Source of the DNA: an uncultured Alphaproteobacteria bacterium
GTDB lineage: Bacteria; Pseudomonadota; Alphaproteobacteria; Rhizobiales; Beijerinckiaceae
DNA length: 10,092 nucleotides
Direction: 5' to 3'
Assembly: GCA_937903315.1 (NCBI GenBank)
Contig: CALCZO010000137.1
Coordinates: 1 to 10,092 of the forward strand
This document shows, piece by piece, positions 1 to 6,970 of this stretch. Under the pieces are notes generated by a model. It was not told where the DNA came from and searched no databases. It worked only from the letters and a program-made list of their open reading frames with translations. The position numbers and the translations under genes were made by a program. How positions within the stretch are numbered: position 1 is the first letter of the stretch; every line of letters starts with the position of its first letter.

Positions 1-31
1 TTGTGATCGGAAATGCGGAGAGATCAGCCAT
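1..31 (-). CDS. Glutathione S-transferase family protein, N-terminal fragment (partial)
   Basis: Only the first ten codons are present, reading MADLSAFPIT before the window ends. The ATG is preceded by AGGAG with a six-base spacer, a strong ribosome binding site, so a real gene starts here. The peptide resembles the beginning of YghU/YfcG-like glutathione S-transferases of proteobacteria, which as I recall open with Leu-Ser-Ala-Phe-Pro-Ile-Thr shortly before a Trp-Pro-Ala-Gln-His-Pro segment. That identification rests on memory and ten residues, so it is tentative. Such enzymes conjugate glutathione or reduce disulfides with it in the cytoplasm. The gene lies 32 bases downstream of the glmU stop on the same strand with no terminator hairpin visible between, so cotranscription with glmU is plausible. 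Confidence 0.5.
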   Translation of the reverse strand, partial: MADLSAFPIT

Positions 32-63
32 GGTCGGCTCCTGACGTGTCAAAAAACGTGATG

Positions 64-1416
64 TTATTTCTTCGCCTTGGCGACATTCTCGGGCCGGGCG
101 CGGAAGGACACCGCCCATCCGGCCTTCTCGAACTGCCGGCCGCGCGCCACGGCCAGCGCATCCGCCGCGACATCCTTTGTCACCACCGACCCGGACCCGA
201 CATAGGCCCCTGCGCCGATGGTAACGGGGGCGACCAGTGAGGAATTCGAGCCGATGAACGCCCCTGCCCCGATGTCGGTGATGAACTTGCGGTAGCCGTC
301 GTAATTGCAGGTGATGGTCCCGGCACCGATGTTGGCCTCGGCCCCCACCTTAGCATCGCCGATGTAGCTCAGATGGCTGATCTTGGCGCCGGCACCGACC
401 GCTGCATTCTTGATCTCGACAAAATTGCCGACCTTGGCCTTGCCGCCCAGATCGGTGCCGGGGCGCAGCCGGGCGAACGGGCCGACGCTGGCGCCGTGGC
501 CGACGCTTGCGCCCTCAAGGTGCGAGAAGGCATGGATCACCGCGCCCTCGCCAACCGTGACGCCGGGGCCGAACACGACATTCGGCTCGATGATCACATC
601 GCGGCCGAGTACCGTATCCATCGACAGGGTGACCGTGTCGGGCGCCTGCATCGTCACACCGGCGAGCAGTGCCGCGCGGCGCAGGCGCCCCTGCACCACC
701 GCTTCGGCAGCGGCAAGCTGGGCCCGGTCGTTGACGCCGAACGCCTCCTCCTCCGCAACCTCGACCGGCACGGTGCGCAGGCCCATCGCGCGGCCAACCT
801 CGACCGCGGCGGTCAGATAGAACTCGTTCTGGGCGTTGTTGCAGTCGATCGCATCGAGCACCTTCAGCGCAATGTCGCCGCGGAACGAGAACAGCCCGCC
901 CGAGCACAGCGTGATCGCCCTCTCCTCCTCGGTTGCATCCTTCTGTTCACGGATGGCGGCCACGGCCCCGTCCTGCATCAGGAACCGGCCATAGCCGGTC
1001 GGGTCCTTGGCGCGGAAGCACATCGCGCCGATATCGGCCCCGCCGAGCACGGCATCGGCCAGCCGGCGCACGGTTTCCGCTGTGACCAGCGGCGTATCGC
1101 CAAACAGCACGACCACCGCCGCGTGGCCCTCGCCAATGGCCTCGCGCGCCTGCAGGACGGCGTGGGCGGTGCCGCGCCGCTCGGTCTGCACAAAGGTCCG
1201 CGCGCCGGGCAGGACCCGTCCGGTTTCGGCGGCGACCGTGTCATGCCCCGGCCCGACGACGACCGCCGCGCCGGTCAGCCCCGCTGCGCGCACGCCGCCC
1301 AGCGCATGGGCCAGCAGCGAGCGCCCCGCCACCTCGTGCAGCACCTTGGGCCGCGCCGATTTCATCCGCGTGCCCTCGCCGGCCGCAAGGACCACCGCCA
1401 ACGTACTGCTACCCAT
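64..1416 (-). CDS. glmU: Bifunctional UDP-N-acetylglucosamine pyrophosphorylase / glucosamine-1-phosphate N-acetyltransferase GlmU
   Basis: GlmU is a cytoplasmic enzyme that acetylates glucosamine-1-phosphate with acetyl-CoA and then couples the product to UTP, giving UDP-GlcNAc for peptidoglycan and lipopolysaccharide. The 450-residue product has the normal family length. The N-terminal uridylyltransferase domain (about 1-230) shows the nucleotide-binding signature LAAGEGTRMKS at 10-20 with Lys24, the QTERRGTAHAV block at 77-87 and the metal-binding Asp107 in FGDTPL. The C-terminal left-handed beta-helix (about 250-430) has hexapeptide repeats such as IGAGTI, IGAGAF and IGAGAY; His348 in ISHLSYIGDA matches the family's catalytic histidine. 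I chose the ATG at 1414-1416 because GAGGG lies seven bases upstream and the protein then starts directly before the domain; the frame stays open for 36 more codons upstream, but that sequence looks non-coding. The gene is divergent from opgG. Confidence 0.97.
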   Translation of the reverse strand: MGSSTLAVVLAAGEGTRMKSARPKVLHEVAGRSLLAHALGGVRAAGLTGAAVVVGPGHDTVAAETGRVLPGARTFVQTERRGTAHAVLQAREAIGEGHAAVVVLFGDTPLVTAETVRRLADAVLGGADIGAMCFRAKDPTGYGRFLMQDGAVAAIREQKDATEEERAITLCSGGLFSFRGDIALKVLDAIDCNNAQNEFYLTAAVEVGRAMGLRTVPVEVAEEEAFGVNDRAQLAAAEAVVQGRLRRAALLAGVTMQAPDTVTLSMDTVLGRDVIIEPNVVFGPGVTVGEGAVIHAFSHLEGASVGHGASVGPFARLRPGTDLGGKAKVGNFVEIKNAAVGAGAKISHLSYIGDAKVGAEANIGAGTITCNYDGYRKFITDIGAGAFIGSNSSLVAPVTIGAGAYVGSGSVVTKDVAADALAVARGRQFEKAGWAVSFRARPENVAKAKK

Positions 1417-1454
1417 GCCGAATCCCTCGTGCCACGCTTTGCATGTGCCCGAGA

Positions 1455-1482
1455 GGTATAGCCACTGGCCCGATGTTGGCAA
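1455..1482 (-). promoter_or_regulatory. Candidate sigma70-type promoter for glmU
   Basis: On the minus strand TTGCCA (1477-1482) is followed after 16 bases by TATACC (1455-1460). This is close to the -35 and -10 consensus and lies about 40 bases upstream of the glmU start codon. It is a pattern match only; no transcription start is known. Confidence 0.45.
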
Positions 1483-1498
1483 TGTTGGCGATGCTGCC
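1472..1498. repeat. Three imperfect 9-base tandem repeats in the glmU-opgG intergenic region
   Basis: GATGTTGGC, AATGTTGGC and GATGCTGCC follow each other without a gap. The second unit differs from the first at one base and the third at two. The array covers the -35 box of the candidate glmU promoter. It could be an operator array, a slippage product or chance. Confidence 0.5.
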
Positions 1499-1549
1499 GC
1501 ATCCGCGCCACACAGGCCCGGCAAAATAATTGCTTCGGGGCGTTGCGTA

Positions 1550-1579
1550 CTCCCCTTCCGGTCGTCTGGCGAATATGAT
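1550..1579 (+). promoter_or_regulatory. Possible opgG promoter (-10 box only)
   Basis: TATGAT at 1574-1579 is a good -10 hexamer 43 bases before the opgG ATG, but no convincing -35 lies at the right distance (the sequence there is C-rich). If it is used, it probably needs an activator or another sigma factor. The rest of 1417-1622 holds no gene that I can support. Confidence 0.22.
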
Positions 1580-1622
1580 TAGAGACGGTGCGGCGTACCC
1601 GCGCAGAAAGTGACCCATCGCC

Positions 1623-3182
1623 ATGACGGCGGACGATTCCTTCCGTTTTCTCGTTGACCGGCGCAGCGCCCTGATCGGGGTGGTTGCTGCGATGGCCGCG
1701 CCCGGCACCGTGCTTGCACAGGCCGAGCCACCCCGCGCGATTGCCGATCCGTCAGTCGATGGTGCCGCGTTCGACCGTGCCAGACTGATCGAATTCGCCC
1801 GCGATCTTGCCAGGAAACCGTTTGTCGCGCCGAATGTCACGCTGCCTGACGGGCTTGGCGGTCTCAACTTCGAAACCTACAACGGGATCCGTCTGCGGCC
1901 CGAGCGCGCGCTGTTTGCCGGCGAGGCCGGTGCGCTGGTTGTCGAACCGCTGCACCGCGGCTTTGTGTTCCAGACGCCGGTGACCCTGTCTATCGTCGAG
2001 GCCGGCCTTGCGCGGCGGGTCAGCTATTCGCCGGCAGCGTATGACTTTGGCAAGCTGACGCCGCCCCCCAGTTCTGTGGGGGATATCGGCTTTTCCGGCG
2101 CGCGGATCATGCTGCGCGGGAACGATGGGACGTTGCGGTTTGTCGCCGCATTTCAGGGGGCAAGCCTGCTGCGCTCGCTGGCGCGCGGGCAGACAGCCGG
2201 TGCGATCAGCCGCGCCCTGTCGTTGCGCACCGCCGACCAGCGCGGCGAGGAGTTTCCGTTCTTCCGGTCCCTGTGGATCGAGCGTCCCGGCAACGACGAT
2301 GTCGTGATCGTCCACGCGCTGGTCGATTCTCCGAGCGCGACCGGCGCCTTCGCCTTCACCATCCGCATCGGTGAGGTGACGCTGGTCGACACCGAAGCGG
2401 CGATTTTCGCCCGCGTCGCGCTCGACAATTTCGGGATCGCCGGCATGCAGGCGAGCTTCCTGTTCGGCTGGACGGACCGCCGCGGCGTCGACGACACGCG
2501 GACCGCCGTGCATGAGGTGTCCGGGTTGCAGATGATGGCCGGCAACGGCGAGTGGATCTGGCGCCCCGTCACCAACCCCAAGCAATTGCAGGTGTCCTCG
2601 TTCGCGATGGCCAACCCGCGCGGCTTCGGGCTGGTGCAGCGCGACCGCGCGTTCGCCTCCTACAATGACCACGATGGCCGCTACGACCTGCGGCCTTCGC
2701 TGTGGATCGAGCCGATCGGTGAATGGCAGCAGGGCGCCGTGCAACTGGTCGAGATCCCGTCCGAGAGCGAGGTCAATGACAACATCATTGCCCTGTGGCG
2801 GCCGAAGGACCCGGTGCCCGCCGGCGGCGAGGTCAACCTCGCCTACCGCCAGCATTGGTGCTGGTCGCCGCCGGAGCGGCCGAATCTCGCGCAGGTCACC
2901 GGTACGCGGATCGGCCGGGCAGCACAGCGCAGGCGGCGGTTCATCGTCGATCTGGCCGGCGACCGGCTGGCGGGACTGAAGCCCGCCGATCTTCAGGCCG
3001 CGCTGTGGGCGTCCAACAATGGAATTTCCAATACCCGCATCGTGCCGCTCGATGGCGACAAGTCGCTGCGTGTGAGTTTCGATCTTGATCCGGGCAGCGA
3101 GACGCTGATTGAACTGCGTCTGGCGCTGACCCTTGCGAATGCGCCGGTCAGTGAGACCTGGCTTTACCGGTGGACCCCTTGA
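1623..3182 (+). CDS. opgG: Periplasmic glucan biosynthesis protein, MdoG/OpgG-OpgD family
   Basis: The 519-residue product belongs to the MdoG family, periplasmic proteins needed to make osmoregulated periplasmic glucans from the linear glucan exported by OpgH. The N-terminus is a signal peptide: twin arginines at 13-14 in DRRSALIG, a hydrophobic stretch at 16-31 and a likely cleavage site after Ala34 (LAQA before EPP). The twin arginines suggest Tat export, as known for E. coli OpgD and unlike the Sec signal of OpgG, although the consensus Phe after the arginines is missing. The mature part (about 45-519) is the beta-sandwich MdoG domain, with family-like stretches such as FNGIRLRPE-type YNGIRLRPE near 90 and YRQHWCWSPPE near 410. 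The ribosome binding site is weak. The stop overlaps the start of opgH by 13 bases, so the two are an operon and probably translationally coupled. OpgG versus OpgD cannot be decided from sequence inspection alone. Confidence 0.93.
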   Translation: MTADDSFRFLVDRRSALIGVVAAMAAPGTVLAQAEPPRAIADPSVDGAAFDRARLIEFARDLARKPFVAPNVTLPDGLGGLNFETYNGIRLRPERALFAGEAGALVVEPLHRGFVFQTPVTLSIVEAGLARRVSYSPAAYDFGKLTPPPSSVGDIGFSGARIMLRGNDGTLRFVAAFQGASLLRSLARGQTAGAISRALSLRTADQRGEEFPFFRSLWIERPGNDDVVIVHALVDSPSATGAFAFTIRIGEVTLVDTEAAIFARVALDNFGIAGMQASFLFGWTDRRGVDDTRTAVHEVSGLQMMAGNGEWIWRPVTNPKQLQVSSFAMANPRGFGLVQRDRAFASYNDHDGRYDLRPSLWIEPIGEWQQGAVQLVEIPSESEVNDNIIALWRPKDPVPAGGEVNLAYRQHWCWSPPERPNLAQVTGTRIGRAAQRRRRFIVDLAGDRLAGLKPADLQAALWASNNGISNTRIVPLDGDKSLRVSFDLDPGSETLIELRLALTLANAPVSETWLYRWTP

Positions 3183-5317
3183 GCACCGACCGATTGCCCG
3201 ATCAGCCGGCGATGCCGGACGAACATCCCCTCGCCATGCCGGTCCAGAGCTTTTCGCGCTGGTCGGTTGCGGAACGGCGGCCTCTCGTCAACGCCGCCGC
3301 CGCCGCTTCGCCGGTTCTGGTGCGGCTGTGGGTGTTCGGCGGCGGGCTGGCGCTCACCGCCTACGGCGCGTGGGAGATGCACAACGTCATCAACGTCGGC
3401 AGCACGACGGCGTTGCAGTGGGTGTTGCTGGTTCTGTTCGTCGCCAATTTCATCTGGATTGCCCTCGCGTTCACCGGCGCTGTCGCCGGCTTCGTCTCGC
3501 TGCTGCTGCGTCGCCCGGCGGCGATGACCGCGCCGCAAGCGTTGACCACCCGCACCGCCGTGGTCATGCCGATCTACAACGAGGCGCCAAGCCGGGTGTT
3601 TGCGGCGATGCAGACCATGGCCGAAGGCGTTTCCGAAACCGGTCTCGGCAGCCATTTCGATTTCTTCTTCGTGTCCGATACGACCGATCCGGACGCGTGG
3701 ATCGCCGAAGAACGGGCCTACTTCGCCCTGCGCTCGAAATTTCCGGCCGATATCAAGCTCTATTACCGCCGGCGACCCAAAAACACCGGGCGCAAGGCCG
3801 GCAACATCGCCGATTTCGTCACCCGCTTGGGCGGTGCCTACGATCACATGCTGGTGCTCGATGCCGACAGCCTGCTGGAGAGCACGACGATCGTCGGGCT
3901 GGCCGCCGCGATGGAGGCCGATCCCGATTCCGGCATCATCCAGACCCTGCCGCTGATCATCAACCGCAATACGCTGTTCGCGCGGTTGCAGCAGTTCGCC
4001 GCGCGCGTCTATGGCCCGATCATCGCCGAGGGGCTGCGGCTGTGGATGGGGCGCGACGGCAACTATTGGGGCCATAATGCGATCATCCGCACCAAGGCTT
4101 TTGCCGATCATTGCGGGATGCCGGAGCTGAAGGGCAAGCCGCCGTTCGGCGGCCATATCATGAGCCACGATTTCGTCGAGGCGGCGCTGATCCGGCGGGC
4201 CGGCTGGTCGGTGACGATGTTGCCGGGGCTGGTCGGTTCCTATGAGGAAAGCCCGCCCTCGCTGATCGATCTGGCGGCGCGCGACCGGCGCTGGTGCCAG
4301 GGCAACCTGCAGCACACGAGGATCGTCGGCGCTGCCGGCCTGCGCTGGGCGACACGGCACCATTTCCTGACCGGCATCATGAGCTATCTCGCCTCGCCGT
4401 TGTGGCTGATGCAGCTTGTGGTCGGCATCCTGCTGGTGTTGCAGGCCGCCTTCATCCGGCCGGAATATTTCACCGGCGAGTTCTCGCTGTTTCCGGCCTG
4501 GCCGCGGTTCGACGCCGAACGCGCGCTGAACCTGTTCATTCTGACGATGGGCATCCTGCTGGCGCCCAAGCTGTTCGGGACAATCATTGCCGCCCTGCGC
4601 TCGGACGAGCGGAAGGCCTATGGCGGCGTTGTCCGGCTGACCCTCTCCGCCGTGTTCGAGATCATCATGTCGGCACTGATCGCGCCGGTGATGATGATGA
4701 TCCAGTCCGGCGCGGTGTTCCAGATCCTGTTCGGCGGCGATACCGGCTGGAAGCCGCAGCGGCGCGATGACGGTTCGATGCCGTTGCGGGACATCGTGCG
4801 CCGCCACCGGGGGCATGTCGCGGTTGGCGTCGTCACGGGAATCATCACCTATCTGATCTCGCCATCGCTGTTTGCCTGGATGTCCCCGACGATTCTCGGC
4901 CTTCTACTCGCCATCCTGCTGTCGTGGGTGACCGGGATGGTCGGCGTCGGTCTCGCCCTGCGCAAGCTGGGGCTGCTGTGGACGCCGGAAGAGCGCGAAC
5001 CGCCGGCCATTGCCGATCGGGCCAACGCGCTGCAGGCCCATTATGGCGATTTTGACGTTGTGGACGGGATTCTGGCCGTCCATGGCGATGAGAAGCTGCG
5101 CGAGCGCCACACCGCCCTCCTGCCGCACCTGCCCCGCCGCCGGCGCGGCGAAATCGACCGCGACCATGTCGTCGCCGAGGCCAAGATCACGGATTCGGTC
5201 ACGGTTGCCGATGCGGCGGCCTGGCTGTCCACACGGGAAAAGTCGATCGCCTTGCAGGATCGGGCGCTCGTCGCCATGATTGCGCAGTTGCAACCGGCGC
5301 CTGAAATGACCAAATAG
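3170..5317 (+). CDS. opgH: Glucan biosynthesis glucosyltransferase OpgH (MdoH)
   Basis: OpgH is the inner-membrane processive family 2 glycosyltransferase that builds the beta-1,2 glucan backbone of osmoregulated periplasmic glucans from UDP-glucose. Two membrane segments (about 50-68 and 82-112) precede the cytoplasmic catalytic domain (about 128-385), which carries VVMPIYNE at 131-138, the DAD metal/UDP motif at 231-233, SHD with Asp334 as probable base, and DRRWCQGN at 372-379, the counterpart of the QxxRW motif. Further membrane stretches lie at about 400-429, 455-476, 490-521 and 551-598. At 715 residues it is shorter than the 847-residue E. coli protein, mainly because only about 48 residues precede the first membrane helix; the long cytoplasmic N-terminus that lets E. 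coli OpgH bind FtsZ is missing. The GTG start lies inside the end of opgG; the next candidate, an ATG at codon 15, has no better ribosome binding site. Confidence 0.95.
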   Translation: MDPLSTDRLPDQPAMPDEHPLAMPVQSFSRWSVAERRPLVNAAAAASPVLVRLWVFGGGLALTAYGAWEMHNVINVGSTTALQWVLLVLFVANFIWIALAFTGAVAGFVSLLLRRPAAMTAPQALTTRTAVVMPIYNEAPSRVFAAMQTMAEGVSETGLGSHFDFFFVSDTTDPDAWIAEERAYFALRSKFPADIKLYYRRRPKNTGRKAGNIADFVTRLGGAYDHMLVLDADSLLESTTIVGLAAAMEADPDSGIIQTLPLIINRNTLFARLQQFAARVYGPIIAEGLRLWMGRDGNYWGHNAIIRTKAFADHCGMPELKGKPPFGGHIMSHDFVEAALIRRAGWSVTMLPGLVGSYEESPPSLIDLAARDRRWCQGNLQHTRIVGAAGLRWATRHHFLTGIMSYLASPLWLMQLVVGILLVLQAAFIRPEYFTGEFSLFPAWPRFDAERALNLFILTMGILLAPKLFGTIIAALRSDERKAYGGVVRLTLSAVFEIIMSALIAPVMMMIQSGAVFQILFGGDTGWKPQRRDDGSMPLRDIVRRHRGHVAVGVVTGIITYLISPSLFAWMSPTILGLLLAILLSWVTGMVGVGLALRKLGLLWTPEEREPPAIADRANALQAHYGDFDVVDGILAVHGDEKLRERHTALLPHLPRRRRGEIDRDHVVAEAKITDSVTVADAAAWLSTREKSIALQDRALVAMIAQLQPAPEMTK

Positions 5318-5367
5318 AGCATATGCCACGCGCCGTGCGAGGCGAGATATCGGATGGGCTGGTGCCC

Positions 5368-5374
5368 GAGGAGG
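5368..5374 (+). promoter_or_regulatory. Strong ribosome binding site deciding the kbp start
   Basis: GAGGAGG lies five bases before the ATG at 5380. The frame is open further upstream to an ATG at 5323, but this site and the match to the family N-terminus (MGLFSFVK) fix the start at 5380. Confidence 0.8.
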
Positions 5375-5379
5375 ACGTG

Positions 5380-5814
5380 ATGGGATTGTTTTCGTTTGTG
5401 AAAAGCGTTGGTGAAAAGCTGTTCGGAGCCAGCGAGGCCAAGGCCGCGACGGCGGACGAACTGAAGAAGGAAGTGGCCAAGCACGGGCTGAACGCCGAGG
5501 GGCTGAACATCAGCGTCGACGGCGACAAGGTTTCGGTTTCCGGTGCGGCGATGAGCCAGGCCGATGCCGAGAAGATCATTCTGGCTCTGGGCAATACCGT
5601 TGGTGTGGCGCAGGTCGATTCCGCGCTGATCGCGAAGCAGGCTGCTCCGGAATCGCGCATGTACACGGTCAAGAAGGGCGACAACCTCTCCAAGATTTCC
5701 AAGGAGATGTATGGCGACCCGAACCAGTACAACAAGATTTTCGAGGCCAACAAGCCGATGCTGACCCATCCGGACAAGATCTATCCGGGTCAGGTCCTGC
5801 GCATTCCGGCGTAA
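5380..5814 (+). CDS. kbp: BON and LysM domain potassium-binding protein Kbp (YgaU)
   Basis: The 144-residue product closely matches, from memory, E. coli Kbp/YgaU (149 residues), starting with MGLFSFVK and ending in a near-identical LysM domain. E. coli Kbp is a cytoplasmic protein that binds potassium and supports growth at high external potassium. The BON domain covers about 24-86 and the LysM domain 95-144, with YTVKKGDNLSKISKEMYG at its start and IYPGQVLRIP at its end. There is no signal peptide, so despite the LysM domain it should be cytoplasmic rather than wall-bound. The gene follows opgH by 62 bases with no terminator between, and is itself followed by one. Cotranscription with opgGH is possible and would fit a shared role in osmoadaptation, but this is inference. 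Confidence 0.93.
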   Translation: MGLFSFVKSVGEKLFGASEAKAATADELKKEVAKHGLNAEGLNISVDGDKVSVSGAAMSQADAEKIILALGNTVGVAQVDSALIAKQAAPESRMYTVKKGDNLSKISKEMYGDPNQYNKIFEANKPMLTHPDKIYPGQVLRIPA

Positions 5815-5837
5815 GCCCCGGCTTTTTGCGAACAGCG

Positions 5838-5863
5838 AAAGAGCGCTCCGGCGCTCTTTTTTT
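5838..5863 (+). terminator. Rho-independent terminator after kbp
   Basis: A perfect nine-base stem (AAAGAGCGC with GCGCTCTTT), a TCCG tetraloop and a run of T continuing for four bases after the stem. It starts 24 bases after the kbp stop. The stem's leading A residues also give a U-tract on the opposite strand, but nothing is transcribed toward it nearby. Confidence 0.93.
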
Positions 5864-5968
5864 GTGTCAGGAGTGCCGGAGGTGCCGCCTTTTCGCAGTG
5901 CTGAATCCGGTCTCGCTGACGACGTGTCAGGCACCGGCCCCTCGTGGCCGCGCGGGGGCAATACGGGT

Positions 5969-5996
5969 TTGACCTTTGCGCGTATTCCGCTAAACA
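5969..5996 (+). promoter_or_regulatory. Candidate tRNA-Lys promoter
   Basis: TTGACC (5969-5974), a 16-base spacer and TAAACA (5991-5996) form a good -35/-10 pair. Transcription would begin near 6003, leaving a leader of about 26 bases before the mature tRNA. Its position just after the kbp terminator supports it. Confidence 0.6.
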
Positions 5997-6028
5997 GCGG
6001 CTTCGCTGCACAGGTAGCGCTGCGGTCC

Positions 6029-6103
6029 GGGCGGGTAGCTCAGTGGTAGAGCATCTGACTTTTAATCAGATGGTCGAGGGTTCGATCCCCTCCCCGCTCA
6101 CCA
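6029..6103 (+). tRNA. tRNA-Lys, anticodon TTT (UUU)
   Basis: A complete cloverleaf can be drawn. The acceptor stem GGGCGGG pairs with CCCGCTC (one G-U at position 2-71); the D arm is GCTC/GAGC with loop AGTGGTA; the anticodon stem is TCTGA/TCAGA with loop CTTTTAA, anticodon TTT at 6061-6063; the variable loop is TGGTC; the T arm is GAGGG/CCCTC with loop TTCGATC. The discriminator is A6100, and CCA (6101-6103) is encoded. It reads AAA and AAG lysine codons. It is not a substrate of the queuosine enzymes encoded nearby, which act on GUN anticodons. Confidence 0.98.
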
Positions 6104-6141
6104 CCGGATTTTTTCTTTGCCGGCTCACATGATCCGGTGGT
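6100..6141. repeat. 10-bp inverted repeat overlapping the tRNA-Lys 3' end
   Basis: ACCACCGGAT (6100-6109) is the exact reverse complement of ATCCGGTGGT (6132-6141), with 22 bases between. The left arm includes the discriminator base and the encoded CCA. A run of six T (6109-6114) lies at the start of the loop. It might act in termination or 3' processing of the tRNA transcript, but it is not a standard terminator because no long T-run follows the right arm. Confidence 0.65.
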
Positions 6142-6187
6142 TTCCTGCTAGTCTGATTCCGTCTGACCTGCCGGAGCGTTTCCTCTC

Positions 6188-6970
6188 ATGACCGATCTCG
6201 CCCTGCGGCTCGCTGCCGCCCAGTCGATTGCCCGTGACCTTGGTGCGCTGGCGCTGGAATACTTCAACAGCCGTGACACGCTCGGTATCACCATGAAGGG
6301 CGCGCAGGACTGGCTGACCGTCGCCGACGGCATGGTCGAGACCGAATTCCGCAAGCGGATTGCCGATCTGTTTCCGGGCGATGCGGTGATGGGCGAGGAA
6401 CAGGGCGGCGGAGCGGCCGACCGGTTGTGGATCATCGATCCCATTGATGGAACAGCCAACTTTGCCCACGGCGACCGCCAGTGGTGCGTCTCGATCGGCT
6501 ATCTCGACCGGGGCGAGCCGGTGCTCGGCATCATCCATGCTCCGGCGCTCGACGAACTCTATGTCGCCCGCAAGGGGCATGGCGCGTTCCTCAACGGCAA
6601 GCCGATGAAGGCCAGCGACACCGTTGAGATGGACCGGGCGACGCTCGAAGTCGGCTGGTCCAACCGCCGTCCGCTCGATGAATATCTGGCGCTGGTGCGC
6701 AAGGCCTATTGCGCCGGGGCGAACGTCAAGCGCGGCGCCTCCGGCGCGTTGGGCGTCGCCCATGTCGCGCTCGGCCGGACGGATGGCTACGTCGAGATGC
6801 ACATCAACGCCTGGGATGTGGCGGCCGGCGTCGTCATCGCCCGCGAGGCCGGGGCCTATATCAACGACTTCTTCGCCGCGCCGGACGCGCTGACCAAAGG
6901 CAACCCGATCCTCACCGCCGCACCGGGGATCGCCGCCGCGTTGCGCGACCTTGCGGGGCTGGATCGCTAG
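6188..6970 (+). CDS. Inositol monophosphatase family protein
   Basis: This 260-residue protein is a magnesium-dependent phosphatase of the inositol monophosphatase fold, cytoplasmic by lack of any signal. Metal-binding motifs are complete: GEE at 69-71, DPIDGT at 84-89 (Asp84, Asp87) and Asp210 in WDVAAG at 209-214. Family members hydrolyse inositol-1-phosphate (SuhB), histidinol phosphate (HisN), fructose-1,6-bisphosphate or 3'-phosphoadenosine phosphates (CysQ). Motifs and length fit SuhB or HisN-type members better than CysQ, but the substrate cannot be read from sequence. The ATG has only GGAG eleven bases upstream. It follows tRNA-Lys by 84 bases and could be read from the same transcript; no separate promoter is evident. 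Its stop overlaps that of the convergent tgt gene. Confidence 0.92.
   Translation: MTDLALRLAAAQSIARDLGALALEYFNSRDTLGITMKGAQDWLTVADGMVETEFRKRIADLFPGDAVMGEEQGGGAADRLWIIDPIDGTANFAHGDRQWCVSIGYLDRGEPVLGIIHAPALDELYVARKGHGAFLNGKPMKASDTVEMDRATLEVGWSNRRPLDEYLALVRKAYCAGANVKRGASGALGVAHVALGRTDGYVEMHINAWDVAAGVVIAREAGAYINDFFAAPDALTKGNPILTAAPGIAAALRDLAGLDR

Noticed and set aside
373..1461. Long open frame of 362 codons on the plus strand opposite glmU
   Set aside because: It lies fully antisense to glmU, which has clear family motifs; the product is Arg/His/Gly-rich low-complexity sequence typical of GC-rich shadow frames.
3164..4816. Open frame of 550 codons on the minus strand opposite opgH
   Set aside because: Antisense to a certain gene, rich in His, Gln, Arg and Asp, with no recognisable domain; a result of codon bias.
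5323..5379. Extended start for kbp at 5323
   Set aside because: The 19 extra residues match nothing in the family, while GAGGAGG stands five bases before the ATG at 5380 where the family N-terminus begins.
5864..6028. Possible small gene or structured RNA between the kbp terminator and tRNA-Lys
   Set aside because: Short open frames here lack ribosome binding sites. Two GTGTCAGG copies (5864 and 5924) are visible but have no further structure; a tRNA promoter explains the region best.
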